Shown here one piece after another: positions 18,874 to 26,841 of a DNA stretch of 64,000 nucleotides (positions are counted from its first letter, which is position 1; every line of letters starts with the position of its first letter). The notes under the pieces were generated by a model. That model worked only from the letters and a program-made list of their open reading frames with translations. It had not been told where the DNA came from and ran no database searches. Source of the stretch: Zoogloea sp041917255 (lineage in GTDB: Bacteria; Pseudomonadota; Gammaproteobacteria; Burkholderiales; Rhodocyclaceae); assembly GCA_041917255.1 (NCBI GenBank), contig JAYRYA010000025.1, forward strand, positions 10,774-74,773, in the 5' to 3' direction. The position numbers and the translations under genes were made by a program.

Positions 18874-19923
18874 ATGTCACGCATCATCATGCAACCCTCG
18901 GGCAAGTCGGTGGAATGCGCCTACGGCGACACCGTGCTGATGGCCCTCGAAAAGGCAGGCTACGCGCTGCCCAACAACTGTCGCGCCGGCGCCTGCGGCG
19001 AGTGCAAGGTGAAAGTCACCGCCGGTCAATTCGACCAGGGCATGGTGCTCGACATGGCGCTGTCCCAGGAAGAGCGCCGCCAGGGCTACGGCCTGATGTG
19101 CATGGCCAAGCCGATCTCCGACGAGCTGACCATCGAGTGGGGCACCGAAGATGCCAGGCCCAAGCTCTTCCCGCCCCGCGAGGACGCGCTGTTCGTGGTC
19201 ACCGACAAGCGCCCGCTGGCCGACCGCGTGGTCGAGCTGCGCCTGCGCCCGGTGGGCCAGCCGATCCGCTACTGGCCTGGCCAGTACGTGACCCTCGGCA
19301 ACCCGCGCGCCGACATCCCGCCCCGCGCCTATTCCATCTCCAACGCCCCGCGCCCCGACGGCGAGCTGGTGCTGCAGGTGGCCCGCGCCGACGGCGGCAC
19401 CACCAGCAACTGGATTCACGATCAGCTCGCCGTCGGCGAGAGCGTCAAGCTCTCCGGCGCCTACGGGACCTTCATTGGCGACCCCGGCGTGGATACGCCG
19501 GTGCTGTGCCTCGCCGCCGGCACCGGCCTCGCGCCGATCCTGGCCCTCACCGAAGCCGCGCTCCGCCGGGGTTTCCGCAAGCCCGTCACCCTGCTCTACT
19601 CGGCCCGCACCGAGGCCGACGTATACGGCCAGGGCATGCTGGCCTGGTGGCGCACCAAGCACCGGGCCTTCGACTACAAGATCACCCTCACCCGCGAAGA
19701 ACGCGATGGCTATCTGGCCGGGCGCGTCGATGCGATGCTGCCGGGGCTGTTCCCGGATCTGTCGAAGCACACCCTCTTCGCCGCCGGCAGTCCGGCCTTC
19801 GTCGAAACCTGCGCGGCGACGGCGAAAGCCCTCGGCGCAAAGACCGAGCACATCCACACCGAAGGTTTCTTTGCCCAGCAACAGCCGGAGATCCCCGATG
19901 CAGCCCACCTGCTGACCTTCTAG
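18874..19923 (+). CDS. [2Fe-2S] ferredoxin/FAD reductase partner of the diiron oxygenase
   Basis: A 349-residue electron-transfer protein in the order ferredoxin, FAD domain, NAD domain, the reverse of PaaE. The N-terminal plant-type ferredoxin has NNCRAGACGECKVKV and a last Cys in GLMCMAKP. The FAD motif is RAYSISN and the nucleotide motif GTGLAPIL. This layout is that of reductases serving multicomponent monooxygenases and ring-hydroxylating dioxygenases. It starts 88 bases after the diiron gene and is probably co-transcribed with it, so it is the likely electron donor. The start MSRIIMQPSGK has only a weak ribosome site. Confidence 0.93.
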   Translation: MSRIIMQPSGKSVECAYGDTVLMALEKAGYALPNNCRAGACGECKVKVTAGQFDQGMVLDMALSQEERRQGYGLMCMAKPISDELTIEWGTEDARPKLFPPREDALFVVTDKRPLADRVVELRLRPVGQPIRYWPGQYVTLGNPRADIPPRAYSISNAPRPDGELVLQVARADGGTTSNWIHDQLAVGESVKLSGAYGTFIGDPGVDTPVLCLAAGTGLAPILALTEAALRRGFRKPVTLLYSARTEADVYGQGMLAWWRTKHRAFDYKITLTREERDGYLAGRVDAMLPGLFPDLSKHTLFAAGSPAFVETCAATAKALGAKTEHIHTEGFFAQQQPEIPDAAHLLTF

Positions 19924-19996
19924 GCCGCGGGCGGGTCGCGGTTGCCTGTTCAGCCCGGGGGCGAGCCGGTAGAATCGCAATTTTTATGCCTGCCTG

Positions 19997-20962
19997 ATGG
20001 CAGCTACCGACCCGATCGTGCGATATCCCGTCCAGCAACGTCTCGAAGACTTCCGCCAGCAAGATCGTGTCCAGGCGGGCTCGCTCATCATCTCGGTCTT
20101 CGGCGATGCGGTGTTGCCCCGCGGCAGCCGCATCTGGCTGGGCAGCCTGATCGAGCTGCTCGAGCCCCTCGGCCTCAACGAGCGCCTGGTACGCACTTCG
20201 GTGTTCCGGCTGGTGAAGGAAGAATGGCTGCGTACCGAACCCTCCGGCCGGCGCACCGACTACCTGCTCACGCCCTCCGGCCAGCGCCGCTTCGAGGAGG
20301 CCTCCCGCCACATCTACGCCTCCAGCGCCCCCCTGTGGGATCGCCGCTGGCGGCTCATCGTCACCGTCGGCGAGCTTGCCCCGAAGGAGCGCGAGGGCCT
20401 GCGCCGGGCGCTGTTCTGGCAGGGCTTCGGGGTGCTCGGCGGTGACTGCTTCGTACACCCCAGCGCCGATCTCACCGCCGCCTTCGACGCCCTCCACGCC
20501 GACGGGTTGTCGGGCATCCTGGGCAAGCTCAAGCCGCTGCTGGCCGCCGACGCCCAGTTCGGTACCGCCGCCAACGACGTGGACATGGTCAATGGCGCCT
20601 GGAACCTCGAACACCTTGCCGGCGTGTATGCCGACTTCGCCAACCGCTACCAGCCGGTGCTCGAGCAGCTGCGCACCGACACCGGCAACGGGCTCGACGA
20701 CGAGAGCGCCTTTCTGCTGCGCATCCTGCTGATCCACGACTACCGGCGGCTGCTGCTGCGCGACCCGGAACTCCCCGACGTGCTGCTGCCATCCGACTGG
20801 CCCGGCCAGAAGGCCCGCCTGCTGTGCAAGGAAATCTACCGCCGCCTGCTGGTACCGTCCGAGCGCCACCTGGACGCCCACTTCCAGCTTGCCAGCGGCC
20901 AGACACCCCTGGCGGCCAGCCTCCTACACGAGCGCTTCCGCGAGGACGACCCGCTGGCCTGA
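19997..20962 (+). CDS. paaX: Phenylacetate operon repressor PaaX
   Basis: A 321-residue regulator. The N-terminal ~90 residues form a winged helix (GSLIISVFGDAVLPRGSRI, then NERLVRTSVFRLVKEEWL), and the rest has the PaaX core and C-terminal blocks (WDRRWRLIVTV; EDEL-type LLIHDYRRLLLRDPELPDVL; LPSDWPGQKAR). PaaX represses phenylacetate genes and is released by phenylacetyl-CoA. It probably binds the TGATAC-N26/27-GTATCA sites at 17649 and 22656. The gene lies 73 bases after the reductase and ends three bases before paaY, which converges on it. Confidence 0.96.
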   Translation: MAATDPIVRYPVQQRLEDFRQQDRVQAGSLIISVFGDAVLPRGSRIWLGSLIELLEPLGLNERLVRTSVFRLVKEEWLRTEPSGRRTDYLLTPSGQRRFEEASRHIYASSAPLWDRRWRLIVTVGELAPKEREGLRRALFWQGFGVLGGDCFVHPSADLTAAFDALHADGLSGILGKLKPLLAADAQFGTAANDVDMVNGAWNLEHLAGVYADFANRYQPVLEQLRTDTGNGLDDESAFLLRILLIHDYRRLLLRDPELPDVLLPSDWPGQKARLLCKEIYRRLLVPSERHLDAHFQLASGQTPLAASLLHERFREDDPLA

Positions 20963-20965
20963 CGC

Positions 20966-21580
20966 TCAGCCCTTGTTCTTCAGGGCGACCAGCGGCACCA
21001 CGTCGGGCATCTCGAAACGCTTGCGGCCGGGCTCCATCTCGGTGAGCGGCGCGGTCTCGACCATCGTCGCCAGGCAGCGCCGGGTCAGATCCTGATAAGT
21101 GCGGGTGCCGTCGCTCTTCCACACTACTTCCTCGTCCGTCAGCTCGCGCAGCACCTTGGCCGGCATCCCGGCCACCAGCGAGCGCGGCGGAATCTCCACC
21201 CCGGCCTTCACGAAGGCCATCGCCGCCACGATGGACGCCTCGCCGATCACGGCGTTGTCCATGATCACCGCGTTCATCCCCACCAGCGCATTGCGGCCGA
21301 TCCGGCAGCCGTGCAGCACCGCCCCGTGGCCGATGTGGCCGTCCTCCTCGATCACCGTGTCGGTGCCCGGAAAACCGTGCATCACGCAGGTGTCCTGCAC
21401 GTTCACGCCCCGTTCGAGGATCAGCCGACCGAAGTCGCCGCGCAGGCTGGCGCACGGGCCCACGTAGCAATCGGGCCCGACGATCACGTCGCCGATCAGC
21501 ACGGCAGAAGGATGGACGTAGGCGGACGGATGGACGACGGGCACGATGCCGTCGATGGCGAAAACACGAAGCGGGGTCAT
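20966..21580 (-). CDS. paaY: PaaY, left-handed beta-helix thioesterase
   Basis: A 204-residue hexapeptide-repeat protein of the gamma-carbonic-anhydrase-like group. The repeats run from VHPSAYVHPSAVLIGDVIVG to IPPRSLVAGMPAKVLREL, with metal-binding type His residues in VMHGFPG and GHIGHGAVLHGC. In E. coli PaaY is a thioesterase that detoxifies CoA esters from the oxepin branch and assists induction by PaaX. The ATG at 21580 has a CAGGAGA ribosome site; a longer frame upstream is not needed. Confidence 0.95.
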   Translation of the reverse strand: MTPLRVFAIDGIVPVVHPSAYVHPSAVLIGDVIVGPDCYVGPCASLRGDFGRLILERGVNVQDTCVMHGFPGTDTVIEEDGHIGHGAVLHGCRIGRNALVGMNAVIMDNAVIGEASIVAAMAFVKAGVEIPPRSLVAGMPAKVLRELTDEEVVWKSDGTRTYQDLTRRCLATMVETAPLTEMEPGRKRFEMPDVVPLVALKNKG

Positions 21581-21641
21581 GGCTGAATCTCCTGGTCTGC
21601 GGAGGAGCATCGAGGCAGCAGCGGTGAGGCCTTCGGGATTC

Positions 21642-21711
21642 CGTGCGCGGACAATCGCCAGCGCACAGGTCCCGATCAAGGCCTCCTCTCTCCTCCCTCC
21701 TAACTCCTCAC
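21642..21711. repeat. Intergenic repeat copy B (hairpin plus pyrimidine tail)
   Basis: GTGCGC (21643-21648) pairs with GCGCAC (21661-21666), followed by CGATCAAGG and a CTCCT-rich tail. Compare copy A at 5497-5558: the stem sequence, the CGCCAGCGCAC block and the tail agree. It lies between paaY and the IclR gene. Confidence 0.6.
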
Positions 21712-21788
21712 TTGGGATTTATGATTACTTTTTCTAAAATCAATTTACCATTACGTAACACATTCAACCAAGCCTCGGACACATACCC

Positions 21789-22592
21789 ATGAGCGAAGAG
21801 CTGGAAGGAAAACACGGCGTCCAGTCCCTCGAAGTGGGCATGGGCATCCTCAAGGCGATGGTGTTCGGCAAGCGCTCGATGATGCTCAAGGACATCGCCG
21901 CCGCCGCCGACATGCCACCCTCCAAGGCCCATCGTTATCTCGTCAGCCTGATCCGGAGCGGCCTGGTGGAGCAGGACCCGCTCACCTCGCGCTACAACCT
22001 GGGGCCTTTCGCGCTCAACATCGGCCTCGTCGCCATCGACCGGCTCGACCGCATCCGGCTCGGCCTTACCGCGATCTCCGAACTACGCGACGCGGTCAAT
22101 GAAACCACCGCCCTTGCCGTGTGGGGCGACAACGGCCCGGTGATCGTGCGCTGGGAGCGGCCACGTCGGCCGATCACCGTCAACGTGGTCACCGGCACCA
22201 CCCTCGGCCTGCTCAGTTCGGCCGTCGGCCGGGTTTTCGGCGCATGGCTGCCGCCGGCCCAGACGAAGGCGATCCTGCGCCGCGAGCTCGACGCCCGGAA
22301 GAACCTGCCCACCGGCGTCGACACGCTCGAAGACGCCGAAGCCCTGCTGGCCGACGTGCGCGCCAGAGGCGTGGCGGCCATCTCCGGCAACTACATGTTC
22401 CGCGGCGTGGAGGCGGTCGCCGCACCGGTGTTCAACTTCAAGAACGAACTCACCATGTCCATCGTGCTGGTGGGCGTCGAGGGCTCCATCGACATGAGCG
22501 ACGAGAGCCCCGTCATCGCCCGCCTCAAGGACGCCGCCCTCGCCCTTTCCCGGCGCCTGGGCTCGACACGGGACATCCCCGCCTCCCGCTGA
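21789..22592 (+). CDS. IclR-family transcriptional regulator
   Basis: A 267-residue regulator. The N-terminal winged helix (QSLEVGMGILKAMVFG to PPSKAHRYLVSLIRSGLVEQ, about 10-65) is followed by an IclR effector domain ending GVEAVAAPVFNFKNELTMSI and the usual C-terminal helix. Such proteins respond to small aromatic or organic acids. The gene stands between paaY and the liv operon and is preceded by an AT-rich stretch containing the palindrome TTACGTAA (21751-21758), a possible autoregulatory site. It may control the transporter or gcdH; the sequence does not say which. Confidence 0.93.
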   Translation: MSEELEGKHGVQSLEVGMGILKAMVFGKRSMMLKDIAAAADMPPSKAHRYLVSLIRSGLVEQDPLTSRYNLGPFALNIGLVAIDRLDRIRLGLTAISELRDAVNETTALAVWGDNGPVIVRWERPRRPITVNVVTGTTLGLLSSAVGRVFGAWLPPAQTKAILRRELDARKNLPTGVDTLEDAEALLADVRARGVAAISGNYMFRGVEAVAAPVFNFKNELTMSIVLVGVEGSIDMSDESPVIARLKDAALALSRRLGSTRDIPASR

Positions 22593-22655
22593 AATCCCGC
22601 CACCCGCCCACTCCGCCCAGCCGGCGGGGTTGGCATCCCTCGCCTCCGTTCAATT

Positions 22656-22701
22656 TGATACACAAATTTCTGTTGACTAGATTTTTTGTATCATTTCTAA
22701 T
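22656..22701 (+). promoter_or_regulatory. liv operon promoter overlapped by PaaX-like operator
   Basis: TGATAC (22656-22661) and GTATCA (22688-22693) form a perfect inverted repeat with 26 bases between. The enclosed TTGACT (22673-22678) and TCTAAT (22696-22701), spaced by 17, form a sigma70-type promoter, so a bound repressor would cover it. The site closely matches the one before the diiron gene, including TGTTGACT, which suggests co-regulation by PaaX. Confidence 0.65.
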
Positions 22702-22796
22702 AAACAGAACCGATTACAAAATATAGAATCTCGGCCGCCGGACCATCCGGGTCTTCGGCGCCGGATCGGGTCATTCGATCAAGAGGAGACACCTTG

Positions 22797-22838
22797 ATGA
22801 CGCATCGCCCCCAGCACGCCCCGACAGGAGGTGCGTGA
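22797..22838 (+). CDS. Possible 13-codon leader peptide before livH
   Basis: AAGAGGAG (22781-22788) precedes ATG with an eight-base gap and starts MTHRPQHAPTGGA, whose TGA overlaps the livH ATG as TGATG. The livH ribosome site AGGAGG is inside it. It could couple or gate translation of livH, or be chance. No regulatory codon run (such as repeated Phe or Tyr) is present. Confidence 0.3.
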   Translation: MTHRPQHAPTGGA

Positions 22839-23713
22839 TGCTCGCGCAGCTGCTTCAGTTCCTGTTCTCGGGCATCACCGTCGGCGCCACCTATGCGCTC
22901 GCCGCCCTCGGCTTCACGCTCATCTACAACGCCAGCAACGTGATCAACTTCGCCCAGGGCGAGTTCATCATGCTGGGCGGCATGCTCGCGGTGTTCTTCA
23001 CCCAGGCCGGGCTGCCGTTGCCGGCCGCGCTGCTGCTGGCGATCCTGGTGCCGGCGGTGGTCGGCATCCTGATCGAGAAACTCGCCATCGAGCCCGTGAA
23101 GGGCGCCGAGACGGTGACCCTCATCATCATCACCATCGGCGCCTCGCTGGTGATCCGCGGCCTGGTCCAAGTCTTCCTCGGCAAGAACACCCACAGCCTG
23201 CCGGCCTTCTCGGGCGACACGCCGATCGAGATCCTCGGCGCCACCCTGATGCCCCAGAGCCTGTGGGTGATGGGCGTCACCGCCATCGTCGTGGTGGTGC
23301 TGTGGTACTTCTTCAATCGCACCCTCACCGGCAAGGCGATGCTCGCCACCTCCTACAACCGCCTCGCGGCGGAGCTGGTCGGCATCAACACCAACGGCGT
23401 GCTGTTCATGAGCTTCGCCATGTCGGCGGCGCTCGGCGCCCTGGGCGGCATCCTGATCACCCCGATCACCCTCACCTCCTACGACGTGGGAATCATGCTG
23501 GGCCTCAAGGGCTTCGTCGCCGCGGTGCTGGGCGGGCTCGGCAACGGTCTCGGCGCAGTGGTGGGCGGCCTGCTGGTGGGCATCCTCGAGGCCATGGGCG
23601 CCGGCTACCTGTCGTCGGCCTACAAGGACGCGATCCCCTTCGTGCTGATCCTCTTCATCCTCTTCTTCATGCCGCGCGGCCTGTTCGGCGCGAAGGTGAC
23701 CGACCGGGTGTGA
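22838..23713 (+). CDS. livH: Branched-chain-type ABC transporter permease LivH
   Basis: A 291-residue inner-membrane permease with about eight hydrophobic segments. Hallmarks are GITVGATYALAALGFTLIYN near the N-terminus, NVINFAQGEFIMLG and the ABC-contact region LRGFVAAVLGGLGN-like (here LKGFVAAVLGGLGNGLGAVV). The ATG at 22838 is six bases after AGGAGG. First full gene of livHMG-livF, probably serving the binding protein encoded in the paa operon. Confidence 0.95.
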   Translation: MLAQLLQFLFSGITVGATYALAALGFTLIYNASNVINFAQGEFIMLGGMLAVFFTQAGLPLPAALLLAILVPAVVGILIEKLAIEPVKGAETVTLIIITIGASLVIRGLVQVFLGKNTHSLPAFSGDTPIEILGATLMPQSLWVMGVTAIVVVVLWYFFNRTLTGKAMLATSYNRLAAELVGINTNGVLFMSFAMSAALGALGGILITPITLTSYDVGIMLGLKGFVAAVLGGLGNGLGAVVGGLLVGILEAMGAGYLSSAYKDAIPFVLILFILFFMPRGLFGAKVTDRV

Positions 23714-23715
23714 CC

Positions 23716-24648
23716 ATGCAAAAACGCGCCTATCTCGGCCTCTACATCCTCATCGCAGTGCTGGCGGTGCTGCCCTTCGTGCTGCCCAACAGCTTCTACC
23801 TGGATCTGGCCATCCGCATGGCGATCAACGCCGTCATCGTGCTCGGCCTCAACCTGCTGATCGGCTTCGCCGGGCAGATCAGTCTGGGCCACGCCGGCTT
23901 CCTGGGCCTGGGCGCCTACGCCTCGGCGGTGCTGCCCACCCACTTCGGCTGGCACCCGGTGCTAGCGATGATTGCCGGCGCCGTCGCCACCGGCATCCTC
24001 GCCGCGCTGGTGGCCCGCCCGATCTTCAAGCTGAAGGGCAACTACCTGGCGATGGCCACCCTCGGGCTCGGCATCATCCTCAACATCGCGGTGCGCAACG
24101 AAGCCCAGTGGACGGGCGGCCCCGACGGCATGCCTGTGCCCGCCTTCGGCCTCGCCGGCTTCGAGCTTTCGAGCGACAGGCAGTGGTACTGGGTGATCGC
24201 CGCCCTGCTGGCGGTGAGCGTGTGGGCGTCCATCAACCTGATCGACTCGCCCTTCGGCCGCGCCCTGCGCGCGCTGCACGGCTCCGAGGTCGCCTCCCGC
24301 GTGGTGGGCGTCGATGTGGTGCGCTACAAGGTCGCCATCTTCGTGATGTCGGCGGTGTTCGCCAGCCTGATGGGCAGCGTCACCGCCCATTACGTGGGCT
24401 TCGTCACCCCCAATCTGGCGGATTTCTTCCATTCCATCGAGCTCGTCACGATGGTCGTCATCGGTGGCATGGCCTCGGTGTATGGCTCGGTGATCGGCGC
24501 AGTGCTGCTCACCGCCCTGCCCCAGGCGCTCGCCACCTTCGAAGGCTGGGAGACCGTTGCCTTCGGCGCCATCCTGATGATCTGCATGATCTTCCTGCCC
24601 AAGGGCCTGGTACCCACGCTGGCCAGCAAGTTTGGAAAGGGTGAATAA
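23716..24648 (+). CDS. livM: Branched-chain-type ABC transporter permease LivM
   Basis: A 310-residue inner-membrane permease. Typical blocks are NLLIGFAGQISLGHAGFLGL, KLKGNYLAMATLGLG, RALRALHGSEVASRVVGVDV and the ABC-contact VTMVVIGGMASVYGSVIG. It starts two bases after the livH stop. The partner of LivH in the membrane channel. Confidence 0.95.
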   Translation: MQKRAYLGLYILIAVLAVLPFVLPNSFYLDLAIRMAINAVIVLGLNLLIGFAGQISLGHAGFLGLGAYASAVLPTHFGWHPVLAMIAGAVATGILAALVARPIFKLKGNYLAMATLGLGIILNIAVRNEAQWTGGPDGMPVPAFGLAGFELSSDRQWYWVIAALLAVSVWASINLIDSPFGRALRALHGSEVASRVVGVDVVRYKVAIFVMSAVFASLMGSVTAHYVGFVTPNLADFFHSIELVTMVVIGGMASVYGSVIGAVLLTALPQALATFEGWETVAFGAILMICMIFLPKGLVPTLASKFGKGE

Positions 24649-24649
24649 G

Positions 24650-25408
24650 ATGCTCCTCGACGTCTCCAACCTCTCCATCCACTTCGGCGGCGTGAAGGCC
24701 GTGCAGGATGTGAGCTTCTCCATTGACGCCGGCATCGTGTATTCGGTGATCGGCCCCAACGGCGCCGGCAAGACCACCCTGTTCAACCTCATCACCGGCG
24801 TGTACAAGCCCACCGCCGGCGAGATCCGTCTGGACGGCGAATCCATCGCGGGCCGCTCGCCGGACGAACTCGCCCGCCGCGGCGTGGCGCGCACCTTCCA
24901 GAACCTGCAGATCTGCATGAACATGAGCGCCATCGAGAACGTGATGGTGGGCGCCCACCTGCGGCTGGATCGCAACCTGATCAAGGCGGCGCTGCGCTTT
25001 CCCGGGCTCACCCGCCGCGACGCCGAGCTGCGCGAGGAAGCAGCCGGACTGATGCGCTTCGTCGGGCTCGACAAGTACATCGAGGCCCGCGCCGATTCGA
25101 TGCCCTACGGCGCCCTCAAGCGCCTCGAGATCGCCCGCGCGCTGGCCATGAAGCCGCGCCTGATCTTCCTCGACGAACCCGCCGCCGGCCTCAACCCCAA
25201 GGAGACCATCGAGGTGGACCACCTCGTCCGCAAGGTGGCCGACTCGGGCATCACCGTGGTGCTCGTCGAGCACGACATGAAGATGGTGATGAACCTCTCC
25301 GACCGCATTCTGGTGCTCGACTACGGCAAGAAGCTCGCCGAAGGCACCGGCGAGGAAGTGCGCCGCAACCCGGACGTGATCGCCGCCTATCTGGGCGCCC
25401 ACGCGTAA
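24650..25408 (+). CDS. livG: Branched-chain-type ABC transporter ATPase LivG
   Basis: A 252-residue ATPase. Walker A is GPNGAGKTTLFNLITG, Walker B LIFLDEPAAGLNPKET, the switch His is in VLVEHDMKMVMNLSDRI and the signature region is SMPYGALKRLEIARAL, where LSGG is replaced by a YGALKR form common in LivG. The ATG at 24650 follows GGAAAGGG and overlaps nothing; livM ends one base earlier. Confidence 0.95.
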   Translation: MLLDVSNLSIHFGGVKAVQDVSFSIDAGIVYSVIGPNGAGKTTLFNLITGVYKPTAGEIRLDGESIAGRSPDELARRGVARTFQNLQICMNMSAIENVMVGAHLRLDRNLIKAALRFPGLTRRDAELREEAAGLMRFVGLDKYIEARADSMPYGALKRLEIARALAMKPRLIFLDEPAAGLNPKETIEVDHLVRKVADSGITVVLVEHDMKMVMNLSDRILVLDYGKKLAEGTGEEVRRNPDVIAAYLGAHA

Positions 25409-25423
25409 ACCGAGGAAACCGCA

Positions 25424-26731
25424 ATGGAAGCCCTCAGCATCATCAAGGACGAGCACCGCAACCTGTGGCGCATCGCCATCACCCTCGAACAGGTCATCGC
25501 CGAAATGGAGCGGGAACAGAAGGTGGAAGAAGCCTTCCTCAGCTCGGTGCTCGACTACTTCGAACACTTCATGGACGGCTGCCACCACCGTAAGGAGGAC
25601 GAGCACCTGTTCCGCGTGCTGCGCCAGCGCACGGACGCCGCCGCCCCGCTCCTCGACCGCCTGCAGGCCGAGCACCGCAACAGCCCGCACAACCTCGTCG
25701 CCCTGAGGCAGCAGCTGGCCGACACCGTCGCCGGCCACGGCACCATCGGCGGGTTGGCCGACGCCTTCCGGCTTTACATCAAAGACCAGAAGGCCCACAT
25801 CAAGAGCGAAGAGCGCGACATCTACCCCCTCGCCAGCGAGGTGCTGACCCCAGCTGACTGGGCCGGGATCGACGCGGCCTTCCTCGACAACGACGACCCG
25901 GTTTTCGGTAGCGCCGCGCGGGCCGAATTCCGCGAGCTGTTCCACAAGGTGGCCAGCCTCGCGCCGGTGTCGGTGGGCCTGGGCGCCAGCAGCGCCGGCG
26001 AGCTGCAATCCGCCGCCAGCCAGCCGGCCGTGCTGCTGTCGGTATCCGACCTCGAAAGCAGCTACGGCCGCATCAAGGCGCTGAAGGGGATCACCCTAGA
26101 AGTTCGGCGCGGCGAGACCGTCGCACTGGTGGGCGCCAACGGCGCCGGCAAGACCACCTTCCTGCGCAGCCTGTCGGGCGTGCAGCCCATGAGCGGGCGC
26201 ATCGTCTTCGACGGCGAGGACATCTCGAAGCTGCGCGCCGACCAGCGCATGCGCCGAGGCATCTGCCAGAGCCCGGAAGGCCGCCAGGTGTTCGGCCCGC
26301 TGTCCATCGAGGACAACCTGCGCCTGGGCGCCTACACCCAGCCCAAGACGCAGGTGGAAGGCGATCTGGAGAAGATCTACACCATGTTCCCGATCCTCAA
26401 GGAGAAGCGGAAGCTCCCCGCCGGCACGCTCTCCGGCGGCCAGCAGCAGATGCTCGCCATCGGCCGCGCGCTGATGGGCCGGCCCAAGCTGCTGCTGCTC
26501 GATGAACCCTCAATGGGCCTCGCCCCGCTGCTGGTGGAGGAAGTCTTCAACGTGGTGAAGGCCCTCAAGGCCCAGGGCATGTCCATCATCCTCGCCGAGC
26601 AGAACGCCTTCTCCGCGCTGGCGCTGGCCGACCGTGGCTACGTGCTGGAGACCGGCTCGGTCACCCTCACCGGCACCGGCCGCGAGCTGATCGAGGATGA
26701 ACAGGTCCGCGCCGCCTACCTGGGCATGTGA
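25424..26731 (+). CDS. livF: Hemerythrin-domain / LivF ABC ATPase fusion
   Basis: A 435-residue protein with two domains in one continuous frame. Residues 1-175 are a hemerythrin-like (HHE) bundle with candidate iron ligands H11, H48, H54 with E58 (HxxxE), H84, H89 and H125 with E129. A linker (180-203, Ala/Ser rich) leads to a full LivF ATPase (204-435): Walker A GANGAGKTT (237-245), signature LSGGQQQMLAIGRALMG, Walker B LLLLDEPSMGLAP and switch ILAEQNAFSALALADR. Ordinary LivF is about 235 residues with nothing in front. The hemerythrin domain may sense O2, NO or iron and adjust uptake; this is inference. It starts 15 bases after livG. Confidence 0.93.
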   Translation: MEALSIIKDEHRNLWRIAITLEQVIAEMEREQKVEEAFLSSVLDYFEHFMDGCHHRKEDEHLFRVLRQRTDAAAPLLDRLQAEHRNSPHNLVALRQQLADTVAGHGTIGGLADAFRLYIKDQKAHIKSEERDIYPLASEVLTPADWAGIDAAFLDNDDPVFGSAARAEFRELFHKVASLAPVSVGLGASSAGELQSAASQPAVLLSVSDLESSYGRIKALKGITLEVRRGETVALVGANGAGKTTFLRSLSGVQPMSGRIVFDGEDISKLRADQRMRRGICQSPEGRQVFGPLSIEDNLRLGAYTQPKTQVEGDLEKIYTMFPILKEKRKLPAGTLSGGQQQMLAIGRALMGRPKLLLLDEPSMGLAPLLVEEVFNVVKALKAQGMSIILAEQNAFSALALADRGYVLETGSVTLTGTGRELIEDEQVRAAYLGM

Positions 26732-26791
26732 TCGCGCCTTCGGCAGCGCAGCGTGATTCCCTGGCCGGGCTGCGGCATCATCCGGAATGAT

Positions 26792-26817
26792 GAACGCCTG
26801 CGCCCCGCCAGGCGTTC
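26792..26817 (+). terminator. Hairpin between livF fusion and gcdH
   Basis: GAACGCCTG pairs with CAGGCGTTC around an eight-base loop. No T tract follows, so this may weaken rather than end transcription from the liv operon into gcdH. Confidence 0.4.
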
Positions 26818-26841
26818 GCCCAACCCGACCAGGATGACCCG

